A DNA stretch of 64,000 nucleotides from Lactifluus volemus (Eukaryota; Basidiomycota; Agaricomycetes; Russulales; Russulaceae). The stretch covers positions 1-64,000 of the forward strand of contig WTXI01000206.1 of the NCBI GenBank assembly GCA_022376515.1. Reading direction: 5' to 3'. Shown here piece by piece: positions 35,168 through 46,739 of the stretch (position 1 is the first letter of the stretch; every line of letters starts with the position of its first letter). Made by a program: the position numbers and the translations under genes. Under the pieces are notes generated by a model, which saw only the letters and a program-made list of their open reading frames with translations, ran no database searches and had not been told where the DNA came from.

Positions 35168-37746
35168 TCAAACGATACTACTTGAAAACGAAAGGGGGTG
35201 CATGGGACTCGGAGACTCGGGAGGCGGAGATAGGTCCTTGAGAACCTCCAATACGTTCTTGCGAAAGTCGCGCTCTACTCCTGGCTCACTCTCGACATCT
35301 TCTCTTGCACGTCTGATCTCGGGCAAATCTCGTATCCCTGAAGCGACTTTGCGTAGTAGGACCACGAGTTCGTCCTCGATATAGCTGGGATAAGTGAAAT
35401 CGGAAAAAACACCACGTGTGGCTGCTATATCGCAGATAAGTTCTAGAACAACTTTCTGCGTCCAGCTATTAGAGTTGGATTCGAGGTTGGATGTGATATG
35501 TTTCAATGCGCCAACGCAGATACCGGCTTCCTTTGGTGGGGGGCCGAAGTCGAGAATAGTTCCCTAAGCGAGAGGAGGTAAAGTTCTAGCGTAAAGCCAA
35601 CAGCACTACCTTCGCATAAATCATGGAAACGCCATATTTGCCGTTCTGTGGGTCGATGCAGACGTAGGAATGCGACACCGTCCCGTGCCGCGTCTTCTTG
35701 GTTGCCCTGTTCTACACCCTGTTGTCTGGCCTGTTGCACGCCCTGCTGTCCACCCTGTTGTCCGCCCTGTTGTCCGCCCTGTTGCACAGCTGGTTCCGGC
35801 CTAGCGGGGATAATAGGCAGATTGAATCGCTTTTGCAGGTAGTTCAATTGGGCCACAATAGGATTGAGGAGAAAATCACAAGCGTCTGTAGTTCCAGTCT
35901 TCTCTTCAAGTTCTTTCCAAGGGAATTGGTCCGACAACTCTTTAGTAGCATTCTGAATCGCAGTGCTAAGGGCGGAGATCCGGTGCTTCATCCGTATCAC
36001 ATTGAATTGAATATCGGAAATGTCCCGTTTTGGATCAACTGCCACCCGATCCCACAAACCCTTGAACCGTTTGTCCATATCCTTAGCGAGTGTAATCGCT
36101 CCATGACTGGATTTCCCAAATTCTATATAAGCTGCTCGCGCAGGCCCAGATGGAAATTCCTTCAAAAAATCTAGGGTGGTCGCCATCGAGAGACCTGTCC
36201 AGTTTGCAGCAAATGCCTGGCTGGAGCTCGTCCCTGACAACAGTGTGGGATCGCTTCTGTAACCTTGGTCCTTGAGCAGTTTTCCGAGGACTTTCTTGTT
36301 TCCAAACCAGCTCAATTCGGCCTTCATGTGGAATAGAAGCGACGCCGCGCTCACGATACAGACACGTGAGCGTATTTTATTCGCCTCATCCACGATGTAA
36401 GGACTGTAACATGTTTGGGCCAAGTGTCCAATGCGCTTGCAAAGCTCCTGGAAGCCATTGACTTGGGGAGGATGGTGACGGGAAACCGATGAGTGGAGTA
36501 GGTCGTAGTTAGTGATCGCCAGGGATTTATTGTTGGCATCGGGAGCTCTGCCACTTGGCTTTTCTCCCCATATTTCCACACCCCATTTCGAGTCGAAGGA
36601 ACCAGGAATGGTCGACGCAAAGGCTTCCATCTCGCCGTCGTCTGTGATATCTCCCAACAGATATGCAATTGACCGTCGATCGCGATCTTTCCGAGCGGGG
36701 TTGTCTTCCATGGCCAGTTCCATCTGTCCGTCCGTCATGTTTTGGCTCACTGGCTCCTTTTCTCTATTGATGCGACCCTTGTACTTCCTTAGACGGAACG
36801 CCTGGAGGAAAGACCAGATCAGGACAGAGAATGAGTTGTGAAGCGGAAATGACGGTATAAAGATGGGCAAAATTGTAGCCGCGCCGTAGACGACGAAATA
36901 AAGACCGATGGTAAACATGGCGGGTATGGCAACAACAACGAGTTTCAGATTGAGTAAGGCGTTGGCAAGGCCAATCAAGAACAGGAAGAGAGCGAAGTGG
37001 ATGAGCGCAGGGACGGCTTCTGCTATCATTGTCATGCGCCCTTTCTCGATGCCTTCATACAGATATTGTCGGATCCGTGAAAGCCTCAAAGGGTGTTTAT
37101 ACAGATGGAATATTTGCATATGCTTTCGGGCCCATCGTTGGACGAGAGTAGCTAGGAGTGCAGCAGAAAGGCTTAGAACAAGACTTGTGAACCACAATGC
37201 ATTTATTAGTTTGTCGGACGGTGACGGATTCGCAGTAAGACTGCTAAGGGGAGGCAATGGGGATGGGGATGGGACGGAGGCCTGTGGAAAAGCAGAAGAT
37301 AGCTGTGTTGATATTTGTTTGAGTAGCTCAACAGATTGGTTCTCGTAGAATACCATCTGCTGTGCGGGAGTTACTTGTATGGTCTGAACACGATCGACAA
37401 TGAAAGGGGTGAGGGCAGCAGCAAACAAGCCAGCCTAGGTAGGCGGTCATGATTAGACATGCAGTCAAGGTAGGAGCATGTGAACGTACAAACAGAAGGA
37501 TATCAGTCATATTCTCGGTTACAGTCTTAATCTTGGCCACATCGTGATTTTCGGCTTTTTTCGCGTAGAGCGACCATAGGGGATTGGCATTGTCGTTGAA
37601 ATCTCCAAGATCCTCTTCACGATCCACTTGTGGTGAAATGGGTGAGGCGATCGGGAATAACAACAATGACAGAGAACCGACGTACCGGGAGCCGGCTGTG
37701 GATCCCGTTTGAGGCAGTTGAGGCAGTTGTTGGGTCGTAGTGGCAT
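35168..37746 (-). CDS. DUF6535 domain membrane protein, copy E (one single-base break near the end)
   Basis: Minus-strand exons 37746-37686, 37626-37490 and 37434-35168. The start is MPLRPNNCLNCLKRDPQP; exon 2 carries DFNDNANPLWSLYAKKAE. It has the same membrane segments as B-D (FTSLVLSLSAALLATLVQ, ALIHFALFLFLIGLANAL). It is more diverged than B, C and D are from each other. A Gln/Gly repeat (GGQQ units) sits at 35730-35795. The frame runs cleanly for 641 codons of exon 3, then stops at 35503 because a C-run (35538-35543 on the complement) appears one base short. One base more would connect it to the conserved tail at 35168-35506 (KVVLELICDIAATRGVFSDF) for about 821 residues. Whether this is a real mutation or an assembly error cannot be told here. 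Its ATG is 427 bp from the divergent ATG of NLR N2. Confidence 0.8.
35730..35795 (-). repeat. In-frame 12-bp repeat coding GGQQ units in DUF6535-E
   Basis: About five tandem copies of a 12-bp unit (CCCTGTTGTCCG on plus) code Gly-Gly-Gln-Gln on minus, followed by variants (GVQQARQQGVEQ). Other DUF6535 copies have only single versions at this place (for example VEQVAEQGTRHAVEQ in A). The repeat lies in the soluble C-terminal half. Confidence 0.8.
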
Positions 37747-38173
37747 GGAACGAAGTGAAAACACCGAAGTGCAAATAAATGGGTGAGAGTGTTGAGGGAA
37801 TGAGTACTGAGGAGTACTAATGAGTGAGAAGACGCGGTACTCCTGTTTATTAAGTAAAAGGTCATTGGGCGTAAACTTACTCAACCAACTGCAAATGGAA
37901 CTTAGAATTTGAAGCTGTTACAAACCAATTTTTTTTTATGCCAAATATGGTATGTTGAATAACATATCTGAGATGCCGATTCGACCCCCGCTTGAAGTCT
38001 ATTCAAATTCTGAGATTCCCCTGGGGATTCCCCATAGACTCTTCGGCCATGCCATAAGCTGGTCAGTATATTTTTTTTTAATTTTTTTTTGAATTGGAGT
38101 TTATTGTCCCCGTATAGCTGGTCAGTATATGACACTGTTCATCTTTTGCTCACTCACAACGCTCATCACACCC
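37747..38173. promoter_or_regulatory. Shared intergenic region between divergent DUF6535-E and NLR N2
   Basis: 427 bp between opposed start codons. Contains CTGGGGATTCCCCATAGACTCTTCGG at 38018-38043 in two parts (GGGGATTCCCCATAG, then CTCTTCGG), also present between D and N1. It holds A/T runs at 37930 and 38070-38090 and a pyrimidine-rich stretch before the N2 start. The palindromic GGGGATTCCCC could be a binding site. This is an inference. Confidence 0.45.
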
Positions 38174-41100
38174 ATGTCTTCCACCCCGTCTACACCCCTT
38201 CTGACTACCCCGTCCTTACTCATGCCTTCCTTTCGGACTACCCTGTCCACACCCATGCCTTCCCCTTTGTCTTCCCCGTCCACAGCCATTTTGCCTTTCC
38301 CGTCCTCTCCATTCTCTGATGCCTTGTCTTCTTACCAGAGCCGAACAAACATCGACTTTTCAAAGCATCCATTACTCCCCAAGCTGCAAAACTGCGATTC
38401 TCCTGACAGGATTCGTACTGTGCTTCACCAGCAAGCTCCAGAATTTGATACAAGCTGCCTTACCACAACTGTGGATGTCCTCTACGCGTTTTCCTCTACT
38501 CTAGGGAAATGCATTGGCATGGTGCATATCAGGCAGGCTTATATTCCGTCAGTTTGTTTTCTCACCCTCGTTTACAGGAATTCGCACCCTCGTACGCGAT
38601 TCTTGTTGCCATTGGTATCCTCCTCGAAGTATGTATCTTCCTTGATTGTATATTTCTCATAACGCCCAATTATATCAGCCAGTCAACCACTCCGGTGTCA
38701 GCCAAGAGAGACTGATAGACCTCTTCCGGCGCATGCAAACTTCCTTTCAACGACTCAAGGTCTACACTGGGGTCCCACTCACCGAGAGACTGAAGGACTT
38801 AATCGTACAGTTCATGGCTACAGTACTCTCGATCCTTGCCGTCTTCACAAAATCCATCAACCGACGGCCTTCGAGTGAGTTTGACCATGGCAACGTATCG
38901 TATCTCACTGACGGTTTTGATTCAGAAAGCTTTATCCAACAGAACTTGAAGCTGCACTTCCGCCCCCAGAGCCCCAAGATCCAGACATCTAAAGGCTCCG
39001 ACAGCAATCTCGCTCAGAGCCCATTTGATACGCTTGACAAGTCGATGGAAGATAAAGCGGAACTGGGCAGAGATGAGAATCGTTCGTACTCTCCTAACTT
39101 TTCGTTGACCATCGAGATTCAAATATGCGTGCAGGAAAGGCTCTAGAAGACATCAAGAAGTGGCTCTCGCCCCCAGATCCGTCACAAAAATACAACGCTT
39201 TCTTTGGTGCTCATCATGAGGGGACAACTGCGTGGCTTTTCGAACACGATACTTACAAGAAATGGAAGTCCGATGGTTCCTTGTTGTGGATCAGTGGTTT
39301 ACGTTCGTGCATTTCTGCCCTTTACAGATTGTTTGTTGACGCTTATCTTTCCAGCGGGCTCTGGAAAGAGCGTGCTTTGGTTCGTCATTCTTCCACACTT
39401 TTCTTTTATTGGAACTGACACTTATTGTTTAGTTCCGCGATTATCAAGGATATCGAAGGCATGGAACGAACCCTGAAGGCGTACTTTTTTGTCAATTATA
39501 GAGACTTCAATACGCAAACTCCTTTCAACATACTGTCTTCTCTTCTTGTTCAACTGTCCACTCAATCCTACCCCTTTCTCGACTCGCTCCTCCAACTCTA
39601 TCAGACACACCACAATGGCGCACAAAAACCTGGTGAAAGCGTTTTGACAGAACGCTTAAAAGCACGCTCAGTTCATCAGCCCCCTATTTACATAATCCTT
39701 GATGGACTCGACACTCTTGGAATGCCGTCACGTGAAGCTATCCTCAAGCTCGTGAAAGAACTTACCGAGCTACGTCTCAAAAACCTGCACCTATGCGTCA
39801 TCAGCCGACCTGAGATCGATATCCGAAATGCCCTTAAGGGCTTGTCCCGCTCCCGGCTATCTCTAGATGACGAAATGAGACATAAAGACGATGTTATCGC
39901 ATTCATCAAATCTGTCGTCGACCGAATGGCACTGGGATGGAGAGCGGAGGACAAGCAATTAGCTATTGATACGCTCTCACGAAGAGTGGATGGAATGTAA
40001 GTGGCTTGTTGTATGTACACCTTCCTTTGCTTATATCTGTCTATTCTTCAGATTTCGATTAGCTTCCTGTCAGTTGGAGGTACTACGCCACCGTCCCCCA
40101 GCGAGAGTCCGGGATGAACTCCCTTTTCCTGAATCGCTGAATGAGACGTATGAGCACATACTGATGCAACTCGACAAAGCCCATGAAGAAGTTGCGCATC
40201 GTCTCCTGCAATGCCTCACCGTAGCCGTCCGGCCACTTCCCGTCGAGGATCTCGCGGAAATCCTTGCGCTCGATTTCCCAAAAGAAGGGATTCCGGATCA
40301 CGATGTCGATATGCGCCCGAATGATCCAGAACAAGCCGTGCTGTCTTTGTGCTCAAGCTTAATTACCATTGTTGATGAAGGTGGTCGCCGAGTCGCCAAA
40401 CTCTCCCACATTTGTGTGAAGGATTTTCTAACCTCGCCTCGCCTCGCCCACTCATCAATCAGACGTCTCTCCCGTTATCATGTCTCCCTCGAAGATGCGC
40501 ACACAGTCCTTGCACAGGCCTGTCTCGGAGTCTTGCTTACATGGGACGGCCGCGTTGATGGGGCCAAGAAGGCACCGCTAATCGAATATGCTGCTCAACA
40601 TTGGGTCGACCATACCCAATTTATGGACGTGTCATCCCGCGTACTGGATGGGATGAAAGCACTTTTCGACCCAACAATGCCACAATTCAGATATTGGGTT
40701 CGGTTATATGATATTGACAAAGCCATATCAACGGGCCCGGTCTCAACACGAGCGCGTGCTGGCGCCTTATATTATGCCACGTTCTGTGGTTTCCGTAATC
40801 TGGCAGACCATCTTATCAGGGAACATCCGCAAGATGTCAATGCCAACGGTGGCACCTTCGTAACCCCACTCCACGCAGCATGTCATTTGGGACGTCTCAA
40901 CATTGCTCAGCTGTTAATTGAGCATGGCGCAAAAGTGAATGCTCTAGATGACAAAGGCTCAACTCCGCTATACATCGCGTTGACCAAAGGATACCCCGAG
41001 CTCCGAGGCCTGCTAGTCCACAACGGCGCAGGTTTACGCATCCAGGGCGACAAGCTCTTGCCTTTATTATATCTAGCATTGGAGAACGGAGAGGTTGACG

Positions 41101-41873
41101 CCGTCGAGGTGCTACTTAAAGAAGGCGCGACAGTAAACATCCCAAATGACCAGGGTTCATTACCAATTCACCTCGCATCGGTCAAGGGGAATGTCGAAAT
41201 TGTCAATCTTTTAATTCAGCACGGCGCAGTGGTAGACGCTTTGGATGGTCAGGGTTCGGCGCCAATTCACCTCGCTTCGGTCAAAGGGGATGTCAAAATT
41301 GTAGAGCTCTTGATCCAGCATCTTGCGACAGTAGACATCCTGGATGGGAGCTCCTCGACTCCGTTGCACCTCGCGTCTATCAACGAAAACTACGACATCG
41401 CCAAACTTCTGATTTCCAGTGGAGCGAAGGCCAACGTCCGCGATTACAAGGGTTCAACGCCACTACACCTAGCGTCTGACAACGGAAAGCTTCAGCTCGT
41501 AGAATTGCTAATTAAGGAAGGCGCGGACGTGAAGGCCCGGGACTACAAGGACTGGACGCCGTTACACGTAGCGTCGCGTTGCGGACCTGTTGACGTCGTG
41601 AAGTCCTTGCTCGACAAAGGCGGAGATATAAGCGCGTGTAATGACAACGGTTGGCATCCGTTGCATGTGGCATCGTACGAGGGGGCTGTCGATGTCGTGA
41701 ATTTTTTGCTCACGCGAGGTGCGTACGTGAATGCGATTGAAAATAGTGGCAAGACACCGCTACATCTCGCGAAGAGCAACAAGATGATGAAGACCGTGCA
41801 AGTATTGCTGGTGGGCAATGCCGATATCGACGTACGGGACCACAGCAGTCGGACGCCGCTTGAGGAAGGATGA
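38174..41873 (+). CDS. NLR-like protein N2: Goodbye-NACHT-ankyrin, intact
   Basis: Eight exons: 38174-38521, 38578-38628, 38679-38874, 38926-39081, 39135-39302, 39355-39379, 39433-39996 and 40052-41873. Together they give 1109 residues without a break. The N-terminus is Ser/Thr/Pro-rich; the Goodbye-type domain spans about 49-190 (FSDALSSYQSRTNIDFSKHP). Walker A WISGLPGSGKSVLCSAIIK is at ~302-320 and Walker B IYIILDGLDT at ~400-409. After MFRF/IFRLASCQL a helical region with HRLLQCLTVAVRPLPVEDLA follows, then ten ankyrin repeats from ~770 to the end (for example GSTPLHLASDNGKLQLVELL). STAND NTPases are predicted cytosolic switch proteins; ligand and effect are unknown. The start at 38174 was preferred to an in-frame ATG at 38129 because it matches the position of the N1 start relative to the domain. 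It pairs head to head with DUF6535-E. Confidence 0.87.
39355..39379 (+). other. 25-nt microexon carrying the Walker A core of N2
   Basis: Same length and phase as the N1 microexon at 28877-28901, between introns of 52 nt (39303-39354) and 53 nt (39380-39432), both with GTTCGT donors. Joined, the exons read GLPGSGKSVLCSAII; read through the introns, the motif is interrupted and out of frame. Confidence 0.78.
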
Positions 41874-43020
41874 ATGCCGAACGCCGACGCGGAGGGGGAG
41901 GGCACTCACTCAGCCTAAGTGTTGTACTTTACTGGCTGTCATCCTGGTTTGCATTTGTTGCGAGTTTCTGGGATGTACCCAGAGGCTGGACGAAATGTGC
42001 CATAAATGAGTACTTTGCATCATTTTTTTCGTCTCACCACATCTCTATCATACTTACTACTAGAACCGACTCGGACGACTTTGTCGTCGTCGGGAACCTT
42101 GCTTGCTGCCCTTTTTCGCTCCCAGAAACTCACACCTCATAGATATGATACTTTATATATAAATCTGCTTCTTGTTACGATCTAGTCCAAAGTTTATACT
42201 AGTAGAATGTAAACGGATGAGAACGACCGAGATAAGGATAAGTCGCTCGTCTCGGCTCCTGCGCCGAAGTGGGCGCGCTCGATCCGAAAGTGAGGCTGCG
42301 GCCTCGTGAAACTCGAGGGGGCACCTCTAAGTAATACTATCTAAAAGGAGTGCAAGTTAGTGAGAAGCACAAAGTGGTATCATAAAACATCCTGGGCTTT
42401 CACCCCCAATGGGGATCGTCCGAGTCCTTGATCCAGTCCGGCATCACATCCAATTCCAACAGATTGTAATCCCGAAAACTGTGGGCGCCAGCAGAGTCGA
42501 TGCTGAGCCTGCTGGCTCAAGGTGGGGGCTGCGGCGGCTGCCTGAGGTACATAGGGTGTGCTTGCATAGTGAGGGGGAGGGCCAGGGGGTGGTGAATACG
42601 CACCTTGGCTGTGCGGGACTCAGAGTGGGTGTGGGTAGTCACTGGGTACAAAGCCATGTTGTTTGACTGCTGTTGCTGTTGGTGGATCCTCAGGTGGTCA
42701 GGGAGCATACCTGCCCAGTATCCCATTTGAGGGAAGTGATGTCAAATTTGAACTTGTTCTGCAGCAGTAAGAGGAGGTTCGTTTTCCAACTTGTTAGACA
42801 TTGGACCTCCGGAACTAAAGGTATTCCAAAGTGCTGCTCACCTTTTATCACCCACTGCCAGTGTTACACATGCAATTGTCATCATAATCACAAGAAAACA
42901 GAATAATATTTGCTGGCTCTGATGAATTGCTCACTAACAAGGCACTCAGGCTAGCAGTGGCAAGCACATTAGACTCAGAAGTGGGAAACTCAGGATGTGA
43001 CATTCTCTACCTTCATCAGC
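41874..43020. other. Stretch without a supported gene; possible Pro-rich exon fragment
   Basis: 3' flank of N2. On minus, 42400-42610 reads YSPPPGPPPHYASTPYVPQ followed by an Ala/Gln-rich run and a stop, with a possible acceptor just before. That is typical of fungal low-complexity protein ends, but no partner exon was found. Otherwise nothing. Confidence 0.35.
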
Positions 43021-43731
43021 AAAATGTCCAAGCAACTTATTTCTACTTAAATGTACTTAAAATATTTTTTTAAGTACTTTAAGCACTTTAAGTCATTTTA
43101 AGACAAGTCAGCCTTCCAGAAATTGCTTATTTTCACTTATTTTCACTTATTTCGCTTATTTTCTTTTTTTTTTTTTACTTAAAATCAGGTCAATTTTAAC
43201 ATTTGAGTGACTTTCAAGCATGTTTAAATGAGTTTTAAGCACTTTTAAGAACATTTTAAGCAAAATATATTTGAGATAACATTAATAACTAGGACTAAGG
43301 ACAATCCAGTGATGAAAGCATGAGAGGCACAGGAATAAAATCATCAGAGGGCAACAAAATGAACAAAGAGAAGACATGTGACATACTGGCAAGGGCATGT
43401 TTGAATGTCACATATAGGTTAATGGCTTCAAGAGGCAAGATGAACCCAAGTTCCTCCTCAATCTCTCCTCTTTGCCTGACATGTCCAACACACCACTATC
43501 CAAAACTTTGTGCTCTTTTCTCTTGGTGGCCTTATCAGGAAAACATCATATTTGCTTACGCTAATTAATGGTGCTTATCACTGCTTACTTTGCTTAATGG
43601 TCTTAATTACTGTCTTCTGCTTAATAAAATATTTCTTTTTTTTTTACTTAAGCATGTTAAGCACATTAATCACATTAATCCATGCTCAGCACAACTAAGC
43701 AAATTTTATTATGACCAATAATGAAAATTAA

Positions 43732-44394
43732 GGCCTTGTATGGCAACACATGTAAATTGAGATTTAGCCAAATCTCAATTTACATTGCCATGTTGCTGAG
43801 GCTGAGTCTGAATTACTAGCAAGGAAACCCCAACCCTAGTCATTGAAATATCGTATTTATGCACTCATCCATATATGGCAGATTCCAGTTTCATGTTAGT
43901 CATCAGAGCAGGGTTTCAAAGCCACTGTGCTAAAACTTGTACATCTATACAAATGATTTTGCACCCGATTCCTGGCCGGATAGATCAGCGGTCAGAGCGT
44001 CCAGCCTGCATTTTTCCATCTTGGGAGTAGCCTGGGTTCGAATCCACAGATATCAAATTTCTTAAATAACATGTAGCTTGTTGTACTGCACCTAAAACAG
44101 TTAATTTACATTTATTGATGGTGTATATATGCAATAAAGGGAATTCAGAGAGCACATTGCCCTTTTTTCGATTGAGAGTTGTTATTGCGATCACCAGAAC
44201 CAGATCTAGCGATTACATATGTAGGCTCTGAAACCCAGCAATAACAAAGCAGAACATACCTTATATGGACTTGTTTCAATTTTAAGACTGTGGTTAAGGT
44301 TCCCATACTAGTATTAAAACTCAGCCCTGGCAACACGGCAATGTAAATTGAGATTTGGCTAAATCTCAATTTACACATGTTGCCATACAAGGCC
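43732..44394. mobile_element. 663-bp inverted-repeat element with TAA target duplication (MITE)
   Basis: Ends GGCCTTGTATGGCAACA and its complement. The terminal inverted repeats are about 84 bp (43732-43815, 44311-44394) with few mismatches, flanked by TAA at 43729-43731 and 44395-44397. Removing element plus one TAA restores a TTAAGCA word of the surrounding repeat. A 3-bp TWA duplication is characteristic of the PIF/Harbinger superfamily, so this is probably a non-autonomous relative. Each inverted repeat contains a perfect 13-bp hairpin (TAAATTGAGATTT, loop AGCC, complement). No transposase. The interior holds a tRNA-like sequence. Confidence 0.8.
43973..44050 (+). other. tRNA-like sequence (A-box and B-box) inside the MITE
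   Basis: TAGATCAGCGGTCAGAGCG (43981-43999) resembles a tRNA D-arm/A-box, and GGTTCGAATCC (44035-44045) is a perfect B-box at normal tRNA spacing. The acceptor and anticodon stems do not pair well, so it is not called a functional tRNA. It may be a tRNA pseudogene or the head of a SINE captured by the element. Confidence 0.6.
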
Positions 44395-44500
44395 TAAGCA
44401 AACTTTAATCACGCTAAGTAAACAAGTAGTTTAAGCAAACTAAGAGAATTTTAAGAGGCTTTTAATCATGCTAAGCAAATGGAAGTAATTTATGTAATTT

Positions 44501-45595
44501 AATTAAAGTTTGAAAAATATGCAAAGTCATGAAAATTTCACTAAGTCGTTCCTGTGCACCAACCACATGCATCTTTTGTTTGTTCTTATTTGCACAATGT
44601 TGATTTTCATGCATCATTTTTGTGCTAGGTCTTCTGTCCTCCCCTCTGTTGCCATTGTCTCCATGTTGGGGACTCTGCTGTTATCACCACAGCTGGCTCA
44701 CCATCTGGTGCCACAGTGCCATGGCATGTCTTGCCCTGTCTCCTTCTCTTGCTATCTCTGTAGTCTCTGTCGCCACCACTTGCTGCCTTGTACCACCACA
44801 AGCCTCAGTGTCCCCACCTTCTCCTTGCCACCGCATTCTCCCCTTTTTTTCCCCCACACAAATGTGTCTCAATGCTACTTCCTCTACTTCCTCCCTCCTC
44901 TGCCTCTGCCTCTGCCTCTGCCTCCACCATGTCCTTCTCTGCCTCCTGCACCTGTGCCACCTCCACGTTTTTGGCCTCCTTGTAAGGCATCCCTAATGGA
45001 TGTCTTACCATAATAAGATTCACACATAATTTATGAGTAAATGTGTGAAATGCTAAGACACAATACTGCTTAAGATTGAAGATCCTAAGCAATCTATTTG
45101 AAACAGGCTGGCTCAAGACTGGCGTCACATGACGTGCAAGTCGCACAAGTGGCCTCCCAGACTGGCCCAAGCCCATACTGGGCTTGAGCTAGAAATAACA
45201 GGAACACAAGGTCATCAGTCCTCGCGATCACAAATTTATGCACACTGAAACAAGTGTGCATCAAGTCAATATATTGCTAAAGAGTTTCATAAATAAATGA
45301 TAAGGAGTGATGAACAATATTGCCTCTGAGGAGGTGCTGCACCAGCGGCACAAGCAGCCCGATTCAAGAGCTGCTACATGCCAGGCCCACAACTCGCGCC
45401 AATGACACTGGTGGCCCAGTCCACCTAGATAGCACAATAATTAAGCAACGCTGCAGCATCGCAGGCATTGCACATTACATCTGGCAGTGTAAAACTGCAA
45501 AATAAAATATATTAGACTGCCCTGAATCATTGGGGAGCATGAAGACCATGCGATCACAAAGAGGTTTCATAAGTAGATGAAACATGTTGTGATCC
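44501..45595. other. Stretch without a supported gene
   Basis: Contains a pyrimidine-rich stretch with a CTCTGC hexamer repeat (44900-44925) that opens long frames of no meaning, and otherwise nothing I can name. Confidence 0.4.
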
Positions 45596-46423
45596 TGTTA
45601 TGGACTGACACGTGCTTTGCTGACTCATACATTTTTCGGACTGTTGACTCATTTCTGCTGACTCCCTTGCTTATACGAATGGACTGCCGATCGCCTTGTT
45701 TCAGGTCGCTTACTTATTTCTCTCATGATACAGCCTCGCACAGCACCGTACAGCCGCAAGTAACAGCCACATGCACAGGATGACTTGCTGATTCCTGAAA
45801 CATGTTTCAAACCCTGAAAGCTGTACGAAGGTCACAGCCCCTACGGCTGTGCACATAGCCTCATCTTCATATATATAAACTCTGTACTTTCTGCCCTAGA
45901 GACCTTAAGTCTCAGTTTTGTTTCGCAATCCAAGTCTTCTATCTATTAGAACCTTGCTTGCCTAGAAGCATCAGACCTGAGAGAACCCTCTTGACATCAT
46001 GCTCTTCGACTTCTTGACACTTTGGTCTTATCCCTAAGCCCAAAGCCCTTGACCTCTGAAATGCTCTTGACTTAGTCGTTTACTAAGTCTCATCTTTATT
46101 GAACCCTTGATCTTGACTTGCACATCTTGCAAGTCTCGCTCTTGACTTCACGAACGATTGTACACTTCATACAAAGGTCCCACTTGGAACCTTAACAGAT
46201 CCTTTAGATTGTGACAGATTGGACTACAATTATTATAGATCTAGGGTAGTAAAGTATGTATTTATGTCGCCTGCCTTCCCTGATAGAAGACAGACTTACT
46301 CCTCCTATATACAGTAGCATTAACAATAAACCGCAGATTCAGCTGGTTCTGTTGTTGTGTGCTTTTGGAGAGTTTTAAAGTCAAATCTCATTCATAATCT
46401 AATCTACTACAGGACTTTGTAAC
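45596..46423 (+). repeat. Possible solo LTR of a retrotransposon
   Basis: Begins TGTTATGG and ends CTTTGTAACA, i.e. TG...CA with short inverted ends TGTTA/TAACA. It contains a TATA box (ATATATAAACTCTGTAC, 45873) placed as in an LTR U3/R junction, and many TCTTGAC words. No matching target duplication and no second copy were seen, so the limits and identity are weakly supported. Confidence 0.3.
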
Positions 46424-46589
46424 ACTAGAGACTACTTGCAGTACTAAAGTCTTACACTCCTCTGCATTGCTCCTCCTCTCTGGGCCGTGAGGGGTCCACG
46501 GCGCACGCTACCTGTGCTGTGCCTTCTGCACTACCTACCCAGTATGTTGTACACTGCCTGCCTTGCCTCAACGCTTCCTGACTAGGGAT

Positions 46590-46735
46590 CGGCACGGGTG
46601 AACCCGTGGGTGCCAAGAGGCTGACCCACACCCATACCCATACAGGTGAATAACCCATCAACCCATGGGTTGTTCTGATGGGTTAGCGTGGGTTGAGATG
46701 GGTCATGGGTCACCCACATGGGTAGCACTTGAATT
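46590..46735. repeat. Cluster of ACCCATGGGT-type palindromic words
   Basis: Repeated GGGTGAACCCGTGGGT, ACCCATACCCAT, CAACCCATGGGTTG and TGGGTCACCCACATGGGT, about ten partial palindromes in 150 bp. Can fold into several alternative hairpins. Non-coding. Confidence 0.65.
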
Positions 46736-46739
46736 GTGA

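Larger units (their letters stand above)
43020..44500. repeat. AT-rich TTAAGC-type repeat field
   Basis: 43020-43300, 43560-43730 and 44398-44500 are dominated by variants of CTTTAAGCA / GCTTATT / TTTTAAG, well over twenty occurrences on both strands, with no coding potential. The 663-bp element at 43732-44394 splits this field. Its base composition is far more AT-rich than that of the genes on either side. Confidence 0.65.

Noticed and set aside
43973..44050. Functional tRNA gene
   Set aside because: A- and B-boxes fit, but acceptor and anticodon stems do not pair; described as tRNA-like only.
44510..45013. 167-codon plus frame with Leu/Pro/Cys-rich end
   Set aside because: Driven by a CTCTGC hexamer repeat and pyrimidine tracts in a repeat-rich region.
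45585..46423. Full LTR retrotransposon
   Set aside because: No reverse transcriptase, integrase or second LTR nearby; kept only as a weak solo-LTR candidate.
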